64,000 bases of DNA from Actinopolyspora lacussalsi subsp. righensis (GCF_900116555.1 NZ_FPAT01000006.1:170026-234025); one strand, 5' to 3'. Shown: positions 1-10,147, numbered from the stretch's first letter. The notes: generated by a model from the sequence alone, not told the origin. A program made the numbers and translations.

Positions 1-405
1 CAGTCCGGTGGGTTCCCCGACCAGGGCTACGGCCAGCAGCCCCCCGGCTACGGCCAACCCGGATACCCACCGCCGGGAGCGCCGGGCGGTTACCCGCCGG
101 ACGCTGCTCCCAGGCAGTTGACCGCCACCCTCCAGCTCGACGACGGTTCCAACCGCTCGTACACCCTGCAGCACGGCAGCAACGTGATCGGGCGTGGGCA
201 GGAAGGCCAGTTCCGGCTGCCGGACACGGGGGTCTCCCGCAAGCACATCGAGATCCAGTGGGACGGCCAGGCGGCGATGCTCGCCGACCTGGGGTCGACG
301 AACGGCACCACGGTCAACGGCACACCGGTGCAGACCTGGCAACTGGCCGATGGCGACGTCATTCGCGTCGGTCACTCGTCCCTGGTTTTCCGGGCTCAGG
401 GCTGA
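1..405 (+). CDS. fhaA: FhaA C-terminal part (FHA-domain protein), cut by the window edge
   Basis: The reading frame is open from the first base, so the N-terminus lies outside the window. The visible 134 residues start with a Gly/Pro/Gln/Tyr-rich linker (repeated GYGQQPPGYGQPGY-like units, residues 1-37). A forkhead-associated domain follows, with the phosphothreonine-binding signature GRGQEGQFRLPD, SRKHIEI and GSTNGTTVNG. In actinobacteria FhaA joins a DUF3662 domain to such a C-terminal FHA domain, which binds phosphorylated partners including the MurJ-associated pseudokinase. The next gene is a second FHA protein and then pstP, the usual order. A gap of 52 nt separates it from fhaB. Identification rests on the domain plus synteny, since the DUF3662 part is not visible. 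Confidence 0.9.
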   Translation, partial: QSGGFPDQGYGQQPPGYGQPGYPPPGAPGGYPPDAAPRQLTATLQLDDGSNRSYTLQHGSNVIGRGQEGQFRLPDTGVSRKHIEIQWDGQAAMLADLGSTNGTTVNGTPVQTWQLADGDVIRVGHSSLVFRAQG

Positions 406-457
406 GTCCTGCCCTACCAGCACGAGCCGACCAGCAAGCTAGGAGCGTCCCCAACAA

Positions 458-922
458 GTGTCCGAGCTGGTGATTCAGCTGACCAGAGCAGGGTTTCTCG
501 CCCTGCTCTGGTTGTTCGTACTCGTAGCGCTGCGTGTGGTGCGCTCCGACCTGCAGTCGGCTTCCGGACTGCGCATGTCGGTTCCGGGAGCGGGCAAGAA
601 GTCCGGCAAGCAGTCACGCCCGAAAACGAAGTCACCACGGCAGCTCGTGGTCACCGGAGGGGCGCTGTCGGGAACCCGAATAACACTGGAGGGGCGTCCC
701 ATAATGATCGGTCGCGCCGATGACTCCACACTCGTCCTGGACGACGACTATGCTTCGACTCGACACGCGAAGCTGTCGATACGGGGCCAGGACTGGTACG
801 TGGAAGATCTGGGCTCCACCAACGGCACATACCTCGATCGGACGAAGGTTACGGGGCCAACCAAGGTCCCGCTCGGAGCTCCGATCAAAATCGGCAAAAC
901 GGTGATCGAGCTGCGCTCATGA
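458..922 (+). CDS. fhaB: FHA-domain membrane protein FhaB/FipA
   Basis: A 154-residue protein with one N-terminal membrane helix (about residues 10-27, ALLWLFVLVALRVV) followed by a basic linker (KKSGKQSRPKTKSPR). A C-terminal FHA domain spans residues 65-153 and shows GRADDS, STRHAKL and GSTNGTY. In mycobacteria FhaB (FipA) is a PknA/PknB substrate that helps FtsZ-FtsQ assembly under stress. The start is GTG at 458, preceded by AGGAG at 441-445. Its stop overlaps the pstP start by 4 nt (ATGA), indicating translational coupling in the fhaA-to-pknB operon. The family call is firm; the divisome role is inferred from the family. Confidence 0.93.
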   Translation: MSELVIQLTRAGFLALLWLFVLVALRVVRSDLQSASGLRMSVPGAGKKSGKQSRPKTKSPRQLVVTGGALSGTRITLEGRPIMIGRADDSTLVLDDDYASTRHAKLSIRGQDWYVEDLGSTNGTYLDRTKVTGPTKVPLGAPIKIGKTVIELRS

Positions 923-2415
923 CCCTCGTCCTGCACTACGCGGCCCGCAGTGATCGCGGCCTGGTCCGTTCCAACAACCAGGACTCGGTCTACGCCGGCC
1001 CCAGACTTCTCGCCCTCGCGGACGGCATGGGCGGCCACGCCGCCGGCGAGGTGGCAAGCAAGGTCGTCATAGCGGCGTTGTCCGCGCTCGACGACGACGA
1101 ACCCGGTGACGACCTGCTGGGCCAACTGCACGAAGCGATGCTGTCCGGCAACAACGCGATCTCGGAACTGGTCGCCAGCGACCCGGATCTGGACGGCATG
1201 GGCACCACGCTGACGGCCATGCTGTTCGCGGGAAGCAAACTCGGCCTGGTCCACATCGGTGATTCCCGGGCGTACCAGGTGCGCAACGGCGAACTCTCCC
1301 AGATCACGCACGACGACACCTTCGTGCAGTCGCTGATCGACGAGGGAAGGATCACCGAGGAGGAGGCCGCCAACCACCCGCAGCGCTCGTTGCTGCTGCG
1401 CGCGCTGACCGGCCACGAGGTGGAACCCAGCCTCGCGGTACGGGAAGCCAGAGCGGGCGATCGCTACCTGCTGTGCTCGGACGGTCTGTCCAGTGTGGTC
1501 AGCGAGGAGACGATAGCCGAGGCACTCGGGATATCCGATCCCCAGCAGTCCGCCGACCGGCTGATCGAGCTCGCCCTCAAGGGCGGTGGGCCGGACAACG
1601 TCACCGTGATCGTCGCCGACGTCGTAGACGTCGAATTCGGCGATGACGCGCCGATAGTCGCCGGAGCGGCCGGGTTCGACGACCAGGACCCCCGTCCACA
1701 GCCCGACTCGGCCGCGGCTCGCGCCTCTGCTGCCACCCGGAGCCAGCCGACGCCACAGCAGCGGGAATTCGATGCCCCGCCCCCCGATCCACCACGCCGG
1801 AGACGCTGGTTACGAGGAATGCTCGTCGGCTTCGGCGTGCTGGTGGTGCTGGCGGGGCTGATCTTCGCGGGGCGCTGGTGGCTGTTCAACCAGTACTACA
1901 TCGGGGTGAACGGCTCTCAGAAAGTCGCGATCTTCCAGGGTGTGCAGGGCAGTGTGCTGGGGATGAGCATGCACCGGCAGCTGGAACTGTCCTGTCCTCC
2001 CGGCGCGGCGGAGGGATGCACACCGATCGAGGTACAGGATCTCAAGGAAGCCCAGCGCGCCGACGTGCGCGACGGGATAACGCAGGTTTCCGATCTCGAC
2101 GAGGCGCGGGAGACGATCCACCGGCTGCGACTGAGCGCGCTGCTGCCGATCTGCGACGACACGGAGCAGAACTCCGAGAACAACCAGGGCGACACCGGCA
2201 ACGACGGTTCCGGCAACGACAACGCCCGTAACAACGGTTCCGGCGACGACAACGGACAGCAGTCCCCCGCCACCGGCGCCTCCGCACGGAACGATCCCGC
2301 CGACTCCAGCACCGGGCCGAGCGCGACGAACCAGAACTCGCAGTCGTCCAGCGAAGGAACACCGCTGAGTTCTCCCGAACAGGAACCGGGTGTCAACTGC
2401 CGGACGGTGAGTTGA
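919..2415 (+). CDS. pstP: PP2C-type Ser/Thr protein phosphatase PstP
   Basis: 498 residues. The N-terminal PP2C (PPM) catalytic domain (about 5-240) carries the metal-binding motifs DGMGGHAAGE, GDSRAY, SDGL and GGPDN. A Pro/Arg-rich juxtamembrane segment is followed by one transmembrane helix (about 300-322) and an extracytoplasmic C-terminal part. The last 100 residues are unusually rich in Asn, Ser, Gly and Asp (NNQGDTGNDGSGN-type sequence), a low-complexity tail. PstP is the cognate phosphatase that reverses PknA and PknB phosphorylation, and both kinases are encoded downstream in the same operon. ATG at 919 overlaps fhaB, and the stop overlaps the next start (TGATG). Confidence 0.96.
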   Translation: MTLVLHYAARSDRGLVRSNNQDSVYAGPRLLALADGMGGHAAGEVASKVVIAALSALDDDEPGDDLLGQLHEAMLSGNNAISELVASDPDLDGMGTTLTAMLFAGSKLGLVHIGDSRAYQVRNGELSQITHDDTFVQSLIDEGRITEEEAANHPQRSLLLRALTGHEVEPSLAVREARAGDRYLLCSDGLSSVVSEETIAEALGISDPQQSADRLIELALKGGGPDNVTVIVADVVDVEFGDDAPIVAGAAGFDDQDPRPQPDSAAARASAATRSQPTPQQREFDAPPPDPPRRRRWLRGMLVGFGVLVVLAGLIFAGRWWLFNQYYIGVNGSQKVAIFQGVQGSVLGMSMHRQLELSCPPGAAEGCTPIEVQDLKEAQRADVRDGITQVSDLDEARETIHRLRLSALLPICDDTEQNSENNQGDTGNDGSGNDNARNNGSGDDNGQQSPATGASARNDPADSSTGPSATNQNSQSSSEGTPLSSPEQEPGVNCRTVS

Positions 2416-3884
2416 TGGCAGCCACCTCGACCAACCCGGACAACCGCGAGACCCCGGGCGGACCGGGCACGGGCAAGGGGACAGGCGCCGCGACCACCAC
2501 ACCGACCAGGCGCGGTACGGAGCTGGTGCTGCTGGCATTCGCCGCCGTGGTCGTCACCTGCGCACTTACACTCGTCAATCTCAACCTGGAATCACAGCCC
2601 GCGAGCCAGATCCTCTACTACGGGCTGGCTTTCCTCGCGCTGTTCGGACTGGCGCACCTGGCGGTCCGACGTTGGGCCCCTTACGCCGATCCGCTGATCC
2701 TGCCGCTGGTCGCGTTCCTCAACGGGCTCGGCCTGGTGCTGATCCACCGGATAGACATCGGCAACGCGGCCGAGGCCGAACGCGCCGGAGAGTCCTTCGG
2801 GCCCGCGGCGCCCTCACAGGTGCTCTACACCGCGCTCGGTCTGGTGCTGCTGGCACTGGTGCTGGTGTTCGTCCGGGACCACCGCACGCTGGCCAAGTAC
2901 AGCTACACCTGCGGCCTGGTGGGCCTGGTGGCACTGGCGCTGCCCGCCGTGCTGCCCAGTATGATCGCGCCGAACATCAACGGGGCCAAGCTCTGGATCA
3001 AGCTCGGTCCACTGTCGTTCCAGCCCGCCGAGCTGGCCAAGATCCTGCTGCTGATCTTCTTCGCCTCCTTCCTGGTGTCGAAGCGGGAGCTGTTCACCAC
3101 GGCGGGACGCAGATTCCTCGGCATCGACCTTCCCCGCGCGCGGGACCTGGCTCCGGTGCTGGTCGCGTGGGCGGCCTCGATCGGGATCGTGGTGCTGGAA
3201 CGCGATCTGGGAACCTCGCTGCTGTTCTTCGGCATCGTGCTGGTGATGATCTACATCGCCACCGAACGGGCGGTGTGGATCGCGATCGGGCTCTCGTTGT
3301 TCGCGGCGGGGTGCCTGGCCGCCTACTCGCTGTTCGGCCACGTGCAGCAGCGGGTCGACGCGTGGCTGAATCCCATGACCAGCGACTCCGGCTACCAGCT
3401 GAGCGAAGCGCTGTTCGGCATGGCCACCGGCGGCATCGGCGGTTCCGGCCTCGGCGGCGGACGTCCCGCGATCGTGCCCTACGCCAAGAACGACTTCATT
3501 CTCGCGGCCGCGGCCGAGGAGCTGGGGCTGCTCGGGCTCGCCGCGCTGCTGCTGGTGTACCTGTTGCTGACCGCGCGTGGCCTGCGGGCGGCGCTGGCGG
3601 TTCGGGACTCCTTCGGCAAGTTGCTGGCAGGCGGGCTGGGGTTCGCGATGCTGCTGCAGGTCTTCGTCATCGCGGGCGGCGTGACCGGTCTGATCCCGCT
3701 GACGGGACTGACCACGCCGTTCCTGGCGGCGGGTGGTTCGTCGCTGGTCGGCAACTACGTGCTGGTGGGACTACTGCTTCGGATATCGGACGCCTCCAGA
3801 CGCCCGCAGCAACCGAGTAAGCCGCAGCCGCAACAACCCCCGATCGCCGAAGCACATACCGAGCTGGTGGAGCGTCCACGATGA
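2415..3884 (+). CDS. rodA: RodA/FtsW-family peptidoglycan glycosyltransferase
   Basis: 489 residues from ATG at 2415 (a TTG at 2412 is also in frame). Many hydrophobic helices are visible, as expected for a SEDS-family polytopic membrane protein that polymerises lipid II. SEDS hallmarks are present: the long conserved region NGAKLWIKLGPLSFQPAELAK in the middle (about residues 190-212), the loop GYQLSEALFGMATGGIGG, and the C-terminal GGVTGLIPLTGLTTPFL. Its partner class B penicillin-binding protein starts 4 nt inside its end (ATGA). The operon position identifies it with mycobacterial RodA of the elongation machinery rather than the dcw-cluster FtsW. Confidence 0.96.
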   Translation: MAATSTNPDNRETPGGPGTGKGTGAATTTPTRRGTELVLLAFAAVVVTCALTLVNLNLESQPASQILYYGLAFLALFGLAHLAVRRWAPYADPLILPLVAFLNGLGLVLIHRIDIGNAAEAERAGESFGPAAPSQVLYTALGLVLLALVLVFVRDHRTLAKYSYTCGLVGLVALALPAVLPSMIAPNINGAKLWIKLGPLSFQPAELAKILLLIFFASFLVSKRELFTTAGRRFLGIDLPRARDLAPVLVAWAASIGIVVLERDLGTSLLFFGIVLVMIYIATERAVWIAIGLSLFAAGCLAAYSLFGHVQQRVDAWLNPMTSDSGYQLSEALFGMATGGIGGSGLGGGRPAIVPYAKNDFILAAAAEELGLLGLAALLLVYLLLTARGLRAALAVRDSFGKLLAGGLGFAMLLQVFVIAGGVTGLIPLTGLTTPFLAAGGSSLVGNYVLVGLLLRISDASRRPQQPSKPQPQQPPIAEAHTELVERPR

Positions 3885-5344
3885 ACAAGCCACTACGACG
3901 AGTGGCCATGGCCATGATGGCGATGATCGTGCTACTGCTGGCCAACGCTACTTATGTGCAGGTCATCAGGGCCGACGCGCTGCGCAATCACTCCGGCAAC
4001 AGCAGAACGCTGTACCAGCAGTACTCCACGCCGCGCGGTCAGATCATCGCCGACGGCAAGCTGCTGGCCAGTTCCGAGGCCACCGACAGCGAACGGTTCG
4101 AGTACAAGCGCGAGTACGCCAACGGACCGGCCTTCGCACCCGCCACCGGCTACTTCTCGTTCGTCTACGGACGCGGCGGGATCGAGCGGGCCGAGAACGA
4201 GGTGCTCAGCGGTACCGCCGACTCGCTGGCGCTGAACCGGCTGCAGCGCATGTTCAGCGGTCAGGAGCAGCAGGGCGGCAACGTGGAGCTGACCCTGAAC
4301 CCCGCCATGCAGCAGACCGCCTACGACCAGCTCGCCGACAGCGGCGTGCGCGGTTCCGTGGTCGCGTTGAACCCGCAGGACGGCTCGATCCTGGCGATGG
4401 CCAACTCGCCGTCCTACGACCCGAACCGGCTGGCCAGCCTGTCCTCGGACGAGCAGCAGCAGGCGTGGAACGAGCTCCGCGAGGCACCTGACGACCCCCT
4501 GGTCGACCGGGCCACCTCGACGCTGTACCCGCCGGGCTCCACGTTCAAGCTGATCACCGCGGCCGCCGCGCTGGAGACCGGCAAGTACGACTACAACAGC
4601 GAGGTGACCGCGAAGTCTTCCATCAAGCTGCCGAAGGTCGACGCCCAGCTGCCCAACTACGGCGGCGCCACGTGCGGGAGTATGCCCACGGCACCGCTGT
4701 GGGAAGCGATGGCACGCTCGTGCAACACCGCCTTCGCCGAGGTCGCCGGTGACGTCGGGGAGAAGAAGCTGCGGGAGACCGCGCGGAGCTTCGGGTTCGG
4801 CCAGGATCTCGACATCCCGATGGGCGTGGAACCGTCCTCGATCGGCGACATCGAGAACCAGGCGCAGCTCTACCAGAGCGGTATCGGGCAGTTCAACGTG
4901 CGCATGACCCCGATGCAGAACGCGATGGTGGCGGCGGCGATCGCCAACGATGGCAAGGTGATGAAGCCGCACCTGGTGGAGAAGACGCTGGCCCCGGACA
5001 TGTCGGTGCTCGACCGCACCGACTCCGAGGAGCTGGGCCAGGCGGTCTCGCCCGATGTCGCGCACACCATCCGGGACATGATGATCAAGGCCGAGCAGTA
5101 CGCGGGCGACGAGGGCAAGATCAGCGGCGTGCAGATCGCCTCCAAGACCGGCACCGCCGAGCACGGCGAGGGCAAGGATCCGCACGGCTGGTACGTGGCC
5201 TTCGCACCGGCCGAGAACCCGCGGATCGCGGTCGCGGCCGTCGTGGAGGACGGCGGCAACGTGGGGGCCGACGCCACCGGCAGCAAGATCGCCGCACCGG
5301 TCGCGCGAGCCGTAATCCGCGCCGGCCTGCAGGGGGGTGGCTGA
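3881..5344 (+). CDS. pbpA: Class B penicillin-binding protein PbpA (D,D-transpeptidase)
   Basis: 487 residues: a short cytoplasmic N-terminus, a single membrane anchor (about 7-29), a dimerisation segment and a C-terminal transpeptidase domain. The three penicillin-binding motifs are intact: SxxK as S220-TFK223, SxN as S280-C-N282, and KTG at 422-424. It cross-links glycan strands made by RodA, encoded immediately upstream with a 4-nt overlap. The mycobacterial orthologue is a PknB substrate. The Cys within the SCN motif (S280-C-N282) and the Cys in GGATCGS are worth noting but tolerated in the family. Confidence 0.96.
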   Translation: MNKPLRRVAMAMMAMIVLLLANATYVQVIRADALRNHSGNSRTLYQQYSTPRGQIIADGKLLASSEATDSERFEYKREYANGPAFAPATGYFSFVYGRGGIERAENEVLSGTADSLALNRLQRMFSGQEQQGGNVELTLNPAMQQTAYDQLADSGVRGSVVALNPQDGSILAMANSPSYDPNRLASLSSDEQQQAWNELREAPDDPLVDRATSTLYPPGSTFKLITAAAALETGKYDYNSEVTAKSSIKLPKVDAQLPNYGGATCGSMPTAPLWEAMARSCNTAFAEVAGDVGEKKLRETARSFGFGQDLDIPMGVEPSSIGDIENQAQLYQSGIGQFNVRMTPMQNAMVAAAIANDGKVMKPHLVEKTLAPDMSVLDRTDSEELGQAVSPDVAHTIRDMMIKAEQYAGDEGKISGVQIASKTGTAEHGEGKDPHGWYVAFAPAENPRIAVAAVVEDGGNVGADATGSKIAAPVARAVIRAGLQGGG

Positions 5345-5347
5345 CGG

Positions 5348-7156
5348 GTGCCCAACTCCGGCCAAACGCTCGCCGAGCGCTACCGGCTCGCCACGCGCAT
5401 AGCCGTCGGCGGTATGGGCGAGGTGTGGCAGGCCGTGGACGTGCGGTTGGACCGCACGGTCGCGGTCAAGGTCCTCAAACCCGAACTGTGCGGCGACGCC
5501 GAGTTCCTGCACCGGTTCCGCACCGAGGCACGCACCACCGCCTCGCTGAACCATCCGGGAATCGCCGCGGTGCACGACTACGGCGAGGCGGCGGCCGTCT
5601 CGGACGGGCCGGAGGACACCGCCTACCTGGTGATGGAGCACGTCGAGGGCGAACCCCTCGCCGCCATTCTCGCCAGGGAGGGACGCATCACGGCCGAGCA
5701 CACGCTGGAGATGCTCGAACAGGCGGGCAACGCGCTGCACGCCGCGCACGAACGCGGTTTGGTGCATCGCGACGTCAAACCGGGAAACATCCTGGTCACA
5801 CCGAACGGAACCATCAAGCTGACCGACTTCGGCATCGCCAAGGCAGCGGACGCGGCACCGGTGACCCGTTCGGGAATGGTGATGGGGACGGCGCACTACA
5901 TCTCGCCCGAACAGGCGCTCGGTGGCGAGGCGACCCCGGCCAGCGATGTTTATTCGTTGGCGGTGGTCGGGTACGAGTGCCTGCGTGGCCACCGTCCCTT
6001 CCTCTCCGACAACGCCGTGACCGTCGCCATGATGCACATCCGCGACGTGGCGCAGCCGCTGCCGCCGGACGTTCCGCCGGGAGCCCGAGCCCTGATCGAA
6101 GCGACCCTGGTGAAGGACCCCCGCAGGCGTTACTCCGAGGGCGGCGAGTTCGCGAACGCGGTGGCCAGCGTGCGGGCGGGCAGACCCCTGCCCACCCCGG
6201 TGGCACTGACGGTTCCACAGCAGCCGCCCAACACGCTCGGCCACGCTCCGGTGCAGCAGTATCCGGGACAGCCCACGACGGGACAGCCTTCGACGGGACA
6301 GGGGGCAGCGGGCCAGGGTTCAACAGGACAGCACCCTCACGTACCGCAACCGCCGCCCCCACAGCCACCGACCGGAAGTCAGCCACCCCACGGAGGCCAG
6401 CAGAACACCCTGCCACCGACCGGGGGACACCTGGCACCCACCACGTACGGCGCCAACCGACCACCGGGAAACCACCCCGCACCACCCGCGGGGGCACCGC
6501 ATCCGACGGGCAGCACCGTTCCCCCGGGGGTCATCCCGCCACAACCGGCACCACCCCCCGGCATCGCGGGTGGCGGGAACAACGGCCCTGGGCACGACCA
6601 CCCACTGGGACATCCACTGGGACATCCACTGGGACACCCGGCTTCGCGGCGCCTCCCAGGGCGTCGGACCGCTCTGTTGGTGGTGCTCGGCGTGCTCGTG
6701 GTACTGATACTGATCGCCGGTGGTTTCGCGTTGCTGCTGACGTACGATCGTTCGGCAGGCACGCGCGGCGCCGGACAGACCGCCCCGGATGCCACACCGA
6801 GTGCCCGCTCGGGCGCCGACAGTCGTGTGAGATTGGCCGATTTCGCCTCTCCGGAGGCATTCAACGGCGGATCGGTACGGCATCCTGAGGGACGGCCTTC
6901 GTCGATTCCGAGGCTGGTGGCGGAACGGGCGCCCGGCACGCGGGGAATCGACACACCGCGGCAGTACGCACTGCCACCGCGAATCGAAGGCACCGACACG
7001 ATCTCGTCGATCGTGGACGAGACGCGTGGAGCCGTTAAGAACGAAGTCGGGGGAACCGCGCACCGCGCCCGGAACCGGTCGGCGACAGCCGTCACGGCTT
7101 TCCGGGGCAACTTGATGGGACGCTCGTGGACACAGATCGGGACGACGCAGCGATGA
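5348..7156 (+). CDS. pknA: Ser/Thr protein kinase PknA
   Basis: 602 residues from GTG at 5348, three nt after pbpA. The Hanks-type kinase domain occupies about 10-275, with the glycine loop AVGGMGEVW, the ATP-binding lysine K41 in VAVK, the catalytic loop HRDVKPGN (D142) and DFG at 160-162. A very long Pro/Gly/Gln/His-rich juxtamembrane linker follows (about 285-435), containing degenerate TGQ units and a perfect HPLG triplicate. One transmembrane helix lies at about 440-466, and a roughly 135-residue extracytoplasmic tail without PASTA repeats completes the protein. It is about 170 residues longer than mycobacterial PknA, mainly through the linker and tail. It phosphorylates division and cell-wall proteins. 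Its end overlaps the pknB start. Confidence 0.95.
   Translation: MPNSGQTLAERYRLATRIAVGGMGEVWQAVDVRLDRTVAVKVLKPELCGDAEFLHRFRTEARTTASLNHPGIAAVHDYGEAAAVSDGPEDTAYLVMEHVEGEPLAAILAREGRITAEHTLEMLEQAGNALHAAHERGLVHRDVKPGNILVTPNGTIKLTDFGIAKAADAAPVTRSGMVMGTAHYISPEQALGGEATPASDVYSLAVVGYECLRGHRPFLSDNAVTVAMMHIRDVAQPLPPDVPPGARALIEATLVKDPRRRYSEGGEFANAVASVRAGRPLPTPVALTVPQQPPNTLGHAPVQQYPGQPTTGQPSTGQGAAGQGSTGQHPHVPQPPPPQPPTGSQPPHGGQQNTLPPTGGHLAPTTYGANRPPGNHPAPPAGAPHPTGSTVPPGVIPPQPAPPPGIAGGGNNGPGHDHPLGHPLGHPLGHPASRRLPGRRTALLVVLGVLVVLILIAGGFALLLTYDRSAGTRGAGQTAPDATPSARSGADSRVRLADFASPEAFNGGSVRHPEGRPSSIPRLVAERAPGTRGIDTPRQYALPPRIEGTDTISSIVDETRGAVKNEVGGTAHRARNRSATAVTAFRGNLMGRSWTQIGTTQR
6602..6637 (+). repeat. Three 12-bp tandem repeats in the pknA linker
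   Basis: The unit ccactgggacat occurs at 6602-6613 and 6614-6625, with a one-base variant (last base c) at 6626-6637. It encodes [12 protein letters not shown] in the kinase linker just before the membrane helix. Near-identity at the DNA level indicates a recent slippage expansion in frame. Confidence 0.9.
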
Positions 7157-9129
7157 GCTCACCGCGACTTCTCTCCAACCGCTACGAGATCGAGGACGCC
7201 CTCGGCTACGGGGGCATGTCCGAGGTACACCGTGGCCGTGACGTCCGGCTCAGCCGGGACGTCGCAGTGAAGGTGCTGCGCGCGGACCTCGCTCGGGATC
7301 CCACTTTCCAGTTGCGGTTCCGCAGGGAGGCGCAGAACGCCGCCGCGCTGAACCACCCGGCCATCGTCGCCGTCTACGACACCGGCGAGACCGACTCCGA
7401 GAACGGGCCACTGCCGTACATCGTCATGGAGTACGTCAACGGCCGGACGCTTCGGGACATCGTCAAGACCGAGGGCCCCCTGGCACCGCGCCGCGCGATG
7501 GAGGTCATGGCCGACGCGTCCGCCGCGCTGGACTTCAGCCACAGGCACGGCATCGTGCACCGCGACGTGAAACCGGCCAACATCATGATCACCGATTCCG
7601 GCGCGGTGAAGGTGATGGACTTCGGGATCGCGCGGGCGGTGGCCGACGGGCAGGCGGCCGTCACGCAGACCGCCGCGGTCATCGGCACAGCCCAGTACCT
7701 CTCCCCCGAGCAGGCCCGCGGTGAGACCGTGGACGCCCGCAGCGACGTCTACGCGTCGGGCTGCGTGCTCTACGAGCTGCTGTGCGGTGAACCGCCGTTC
7801 ACCGGTGACTCGCCGGTGGCCGTGGCCTACCAGCACGTCCGGGAACAGCCCGGCAAACCCTCCGACGTCAACCAGCAGGTCCCCGCCGAGCTGGACGCGG
7901 TGATCCTCAAGGCGCTGAGCAAGAACCCGGAGAACCGCTACGAGTCGGCGGCCGAGATGCGTACCGACCTGGTGCGGGTGCTCTCCGGTCAACGCCCCAG
8001 GGCGCCGCTGGTGATGTCCGAGGAGGAGCAGACCGAACTCACCGCCGGGGAGACCGAAACCACCCGGGTGAGCAACGAACGCGAGCCCCGCACGGCGGCG
8101 GCTATGCCGCCGGACTACGACGGCGACGACGAGGATTACGACCGCAGAAGGCGCAGGCGGTGGACGATCGGGCTGGTCACCGCCGCCTGCGTGGCGGTGT
8201 TCGCCCTGCTGGCCGGGCTGGCTCTGGTGATGTTCAACGGGGGCGGTTCCGAGGGGCCGAAACAGCTCCGGCTGAATGATCTGACCGGGATGGAGGTTTC
8301 GGAGGCCAAGCGGCAGATCAAGGCTGCCGGGTTCGAGAACGTCTCGTACCCGAGTCAACAGTCCGCCGCCAGCGAAGAGGGCACCATCATCAGCCAGACG
8401 CCCGGAACCGGGATGTACCCGCCCGACCAGAAGATAGAGCTGATCAAGGGGACCGGCCCCGACTCGGTGAAGGTCCCCGACCTGCGCGGGATGACGATCA
8501 GAGAGGCCCGGGCCGCGCTGGAGCAGAAGAACCTGGAGCTCGGGACCCGGCAGGAACGAGAAGTGCAGGACCAGTCGGACGTCGGCAAGATCATCGAACA
8601 GGACACCACCGGCCGGACCGAAGCGGACAGCGCGATCAACGTCGTGGTGGGCAAGGCCGTCCCGAAGCAACCGTTGTCCGACGTGACCGGGCTCCAGGTC
8701 GAACGGGCCGAACAACTCCTGAGCTCGGCGGGCTTCGACGTTTCGACCACGGAGATCGCCTCGGCCGAGGACCAGGGCACCGTGGTCAGCCAGAGCCCCT
8801 CCGGCGGGTCGAGCGTGGCCAAGGGCTCCGAGGTCACGCTCTCCGTCTCGGACGGCTCGCAGATATCGATGCCGGACCTGATCGGCTTCGACGAGTCCGA
8901 GGCCAAGTCCGCGCTGCGCGAGGCGGGCTTCAAGGGCACGGTCAGGACCGGTGAGAAGGCCGTTTCCGAATCCTCGAAGGAGGACACGGTGGTGGCCACC
9001 TCCCCCTCGGCCGACTCGAAGCTGGACCGCAACGGTGAGGTGACGCTGCGGATCGGCGTCGAGCAGAGCGAGGAGAACCCCACCGAGACGTCGAGCACGG
9101 ATTCTCCCGGGGGAGGCATCTTCGACTGA
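7153..9129 (+). CDS. pknB: Ser/Thr protein kinase PknB with four PASTA domains
   Basis: 658 residues from ATG at 7153, which overlaps the pknA stop (ATGA). This start is preferred over GTG 7126 because mycobacterial PknB begins with a similar short N-terminus before its RYEL motif. The kinase domain (about 10-275) has K40, HRDVKPAN with D138, DFG at 156-158 and an activation loop TQTAAV with the phospho-acceptor threonines. One membrane helix lies at about 336-358. Four extracytoplasmic PASTA units follow, recognisable by [36 protein letters not shown] and [17 protein letters not shown] units bind muropeptides or lipid II and localise the kinase to sites of wall synthesis. It is the last gene of the operon. 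Confidence 0.97.
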   Translation: MSSPRLLSNRYEIEDALGYGGMSEVHRGRDVRLSRDVAVKVLRADLARDPTFQLRFRREAQNAAALNHPAIVAVYDTGETDSENGPLPYIVMEYVNGRTLRDIVKTEGPLAPRRAMEVMADASAALDFSHRHGIVHRDVKPANIMITDSGAVKVMDFGIARAVADGQAAVTQTAAVIGTAQYLSPEQARGETVDARSDVYASGCVLYELLCGEPPFTGDSPVAVAYQHVREQPGKPSDVNQQVPAELDAVILKALSKNPENRYESAAEMRTDLVRVLSGQRPRAPLVMSEEEQTELTAGETETTRVSNEREPRTAAAMPPDYDGDDEDYDRRRRRRWTIGLVTAACVAVFALLAGLALVMFNGGGSEGPKQLRLNDLTGMEVSEAKRQIKAAGFENVSYPSQQSAASEEGTIISQTPGTGMYPPDQKIELIKGTGPDSVKVPDLRGMTIREARAALEQKNLELGTRQEREVQDQSDVGKIIEQDTTGRTEADSAINVVVGKAVPKQPLSDVTGLQVERAEQLLSSAGFDVSTTEIASAEDQGTVVSQSPSGGSSVAKGSEVTLSVSDGSQISMPDLIGFDESEAKSALREAGFKGTVRTGEKAVSESSKEDTVVATSPSADSKLDRNGEVTLRIGVEQSEENPTETSSTDSPGGGIFD

Positions 9130-9151
9130 TCGGCGCGGCCCCGGGGCCCGT

Positions 9152-9212
9152 CACGGGTTGGAACCACCGTCCCGGACGAATCGCACACGTCCGGGACCTG
9201 GCAACACCCGTG
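9152..9212. terminator. Nested hairpin between convergent pknB and pabA
   Basis: A perfect 9-bp stem gtcccggac (9169-9177) / gtccgggac (9189-9197) is nested inside an outer 7-bp stem cacgggt (9152-9158) / acccgtg (9206-9212). It lies between the pknB stop (9129) and the pabA stop (9278), which face each other, so it could terminate both. There is no T-tract, as is common in high-GC actinobacteria. Confidence 0.7.
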
Positions 9213-9277
9213 ATGTCTCGTGTCAGGCCACCCAGGTTTCGGGTCGGCCCCGGGGTCGGGTGGGTCCCGGCTGACGG

Positions 9278-9919
9278 TCAGCGCAGCGCGTTCGCGGCGA
9301 GCTCCCGCATGCCGCGTTCCAGCTCCTCGACCAGGTCCCAGTCCGGCGCGCACCCGGCGAGGTCCATCCAGTTGGCCAGCATGCGGTGCCCGCCCTCGGT
9401 CAGCACCGACTCGGGGTGGAACTGCACGCCCTCCAACGGCAACTCACGGTGCCGTAGCCCCATCACCACCCCGTCGGCGGTGCGTGCGGTGACGTCGAGC
9501 TCAGCGGGCACGCTGTCCGGGCGCAGTGTCAACGAGTGGTAGCGAGTCGCCACGAGCGGATGCGGCAACCCGGCGAACACACCGGCTTCGCCGTGCTCGA
9601 TCTCGCTGGTCTTGCCGTGCAGCAGCTCCGGCGCCCGCTCGACGACGCCCCCCAGTGCGGCCCCCAACGCCTGGTGGCCGAGGCACACCCCCAGCAGCGG
9701 CCTGCTCTCGCGCACGCAACCGGTGACGAGTTCCAGGGAACGCCCGGCACCCTCGGGTTTGCCCGGCCCGGGACTGAGCAGCACACCGTCGGACCATCGG
9801 ACGTCCTCGTCGGTCACGACGTCGTTGCGGCGAACCACGCACTCCACCCCGAGCTGAGCGAGGTACTGCACGAGGTTGTAGACGAAGCTGTCGTAGTTGT
9901 CGACCACCAGAACCCGCAC
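9278..9919 (-). CDS. pabA: Glutamine amidotransferase subunit of anthranilate/aminodeoxychorismate synthase
   Basis: 213 residues, a single class I glutamine amidotransferase domain. The catalytic nucleophile is C79 in GVCLGHQ, and the His-Glu pair appears as HPES in GVQFHPESVLTEGG. The N-terminal motif VLVVDNYDSFVYNL and the oxyanion segment LSPGPGKPE are typical. It hydrolyses glutamine to supply ammonia to PabB or TrpE, which are not in this window. The position next to pknB equals M. tuberculosis Rv0013 (annotated trpG/pabA). The protein may serve folate, tryptophan or both pathways. The GTG start at 9919 lies 7 nt after a TAGGCT -10 element, suggesting leaderless translation. Confidence 0.93.
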   Translation of the reverse strand: MRVLVVDNYDSFVYNLVQYLAQLGVECVVRRNDVVTDEDVRWSDGVLLSPGPGKPEGAGRSLELVTGCVRESRPLLGVCLGHQALGAALGGVVERAPELLHGKTSEIEHGEAGVFAGLPHPLVATRYHSLTLRPDSVPAELDVTARTADGVVMGLRHRELPLEGVQFHPESVLTEGGHRMLANWMDLAGCAPDWDLVEELERGMRELAANALR

Positions 9920-9926
9920 GCCGGTC

Positions 9927-9932
9927 AGCCTA
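9927..9932 (-). promoter_or_regulatory. -10 element of a probable leaderless pabA promoter
   Basis: On the minus strand TAGGCT (matching TANNNT) ends 7 nt before the GTG start of pabA, and no Shine-Dalgarno sequence fits in between. This spacing places the transcription start at or next to the start codon, which is common in actinobacteria. Inferred from spacing only. Confidence 0.5.
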
Positions 9933-10147
9933 CTTCGCCGGCCCCGTGTGCGGCGAGCCCCGGGAGGACTCCGCCCCGGGACGTGTCACCCGAATCACCC
10001 GATTCGCCCGCTGTACTGCGAAGACGCGGCGAGTCGCTCGTGATGGGCGACGAGGATGCGATAGCCTCCGCGTCTCGTGGACACGCCTAGTTCCTCGGCG
10101 CCGGGACCAGCGGTGGCGCCGTGACGACCAGCGGGAGACCGAACGGG

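Noticed and set aside
3932-6244. A 770-codon minus-strand frame opposite pbpA and pknA
   Set aside because: Arg/Gly/His-rich antisense shadow of two conserved genes, no start context or domain.
6598-6642. Tandem repeats in pknA as a CRISPR array
   Set aside because: 12-bp coding units with no spacers; no CRISPR array was seen in the window.
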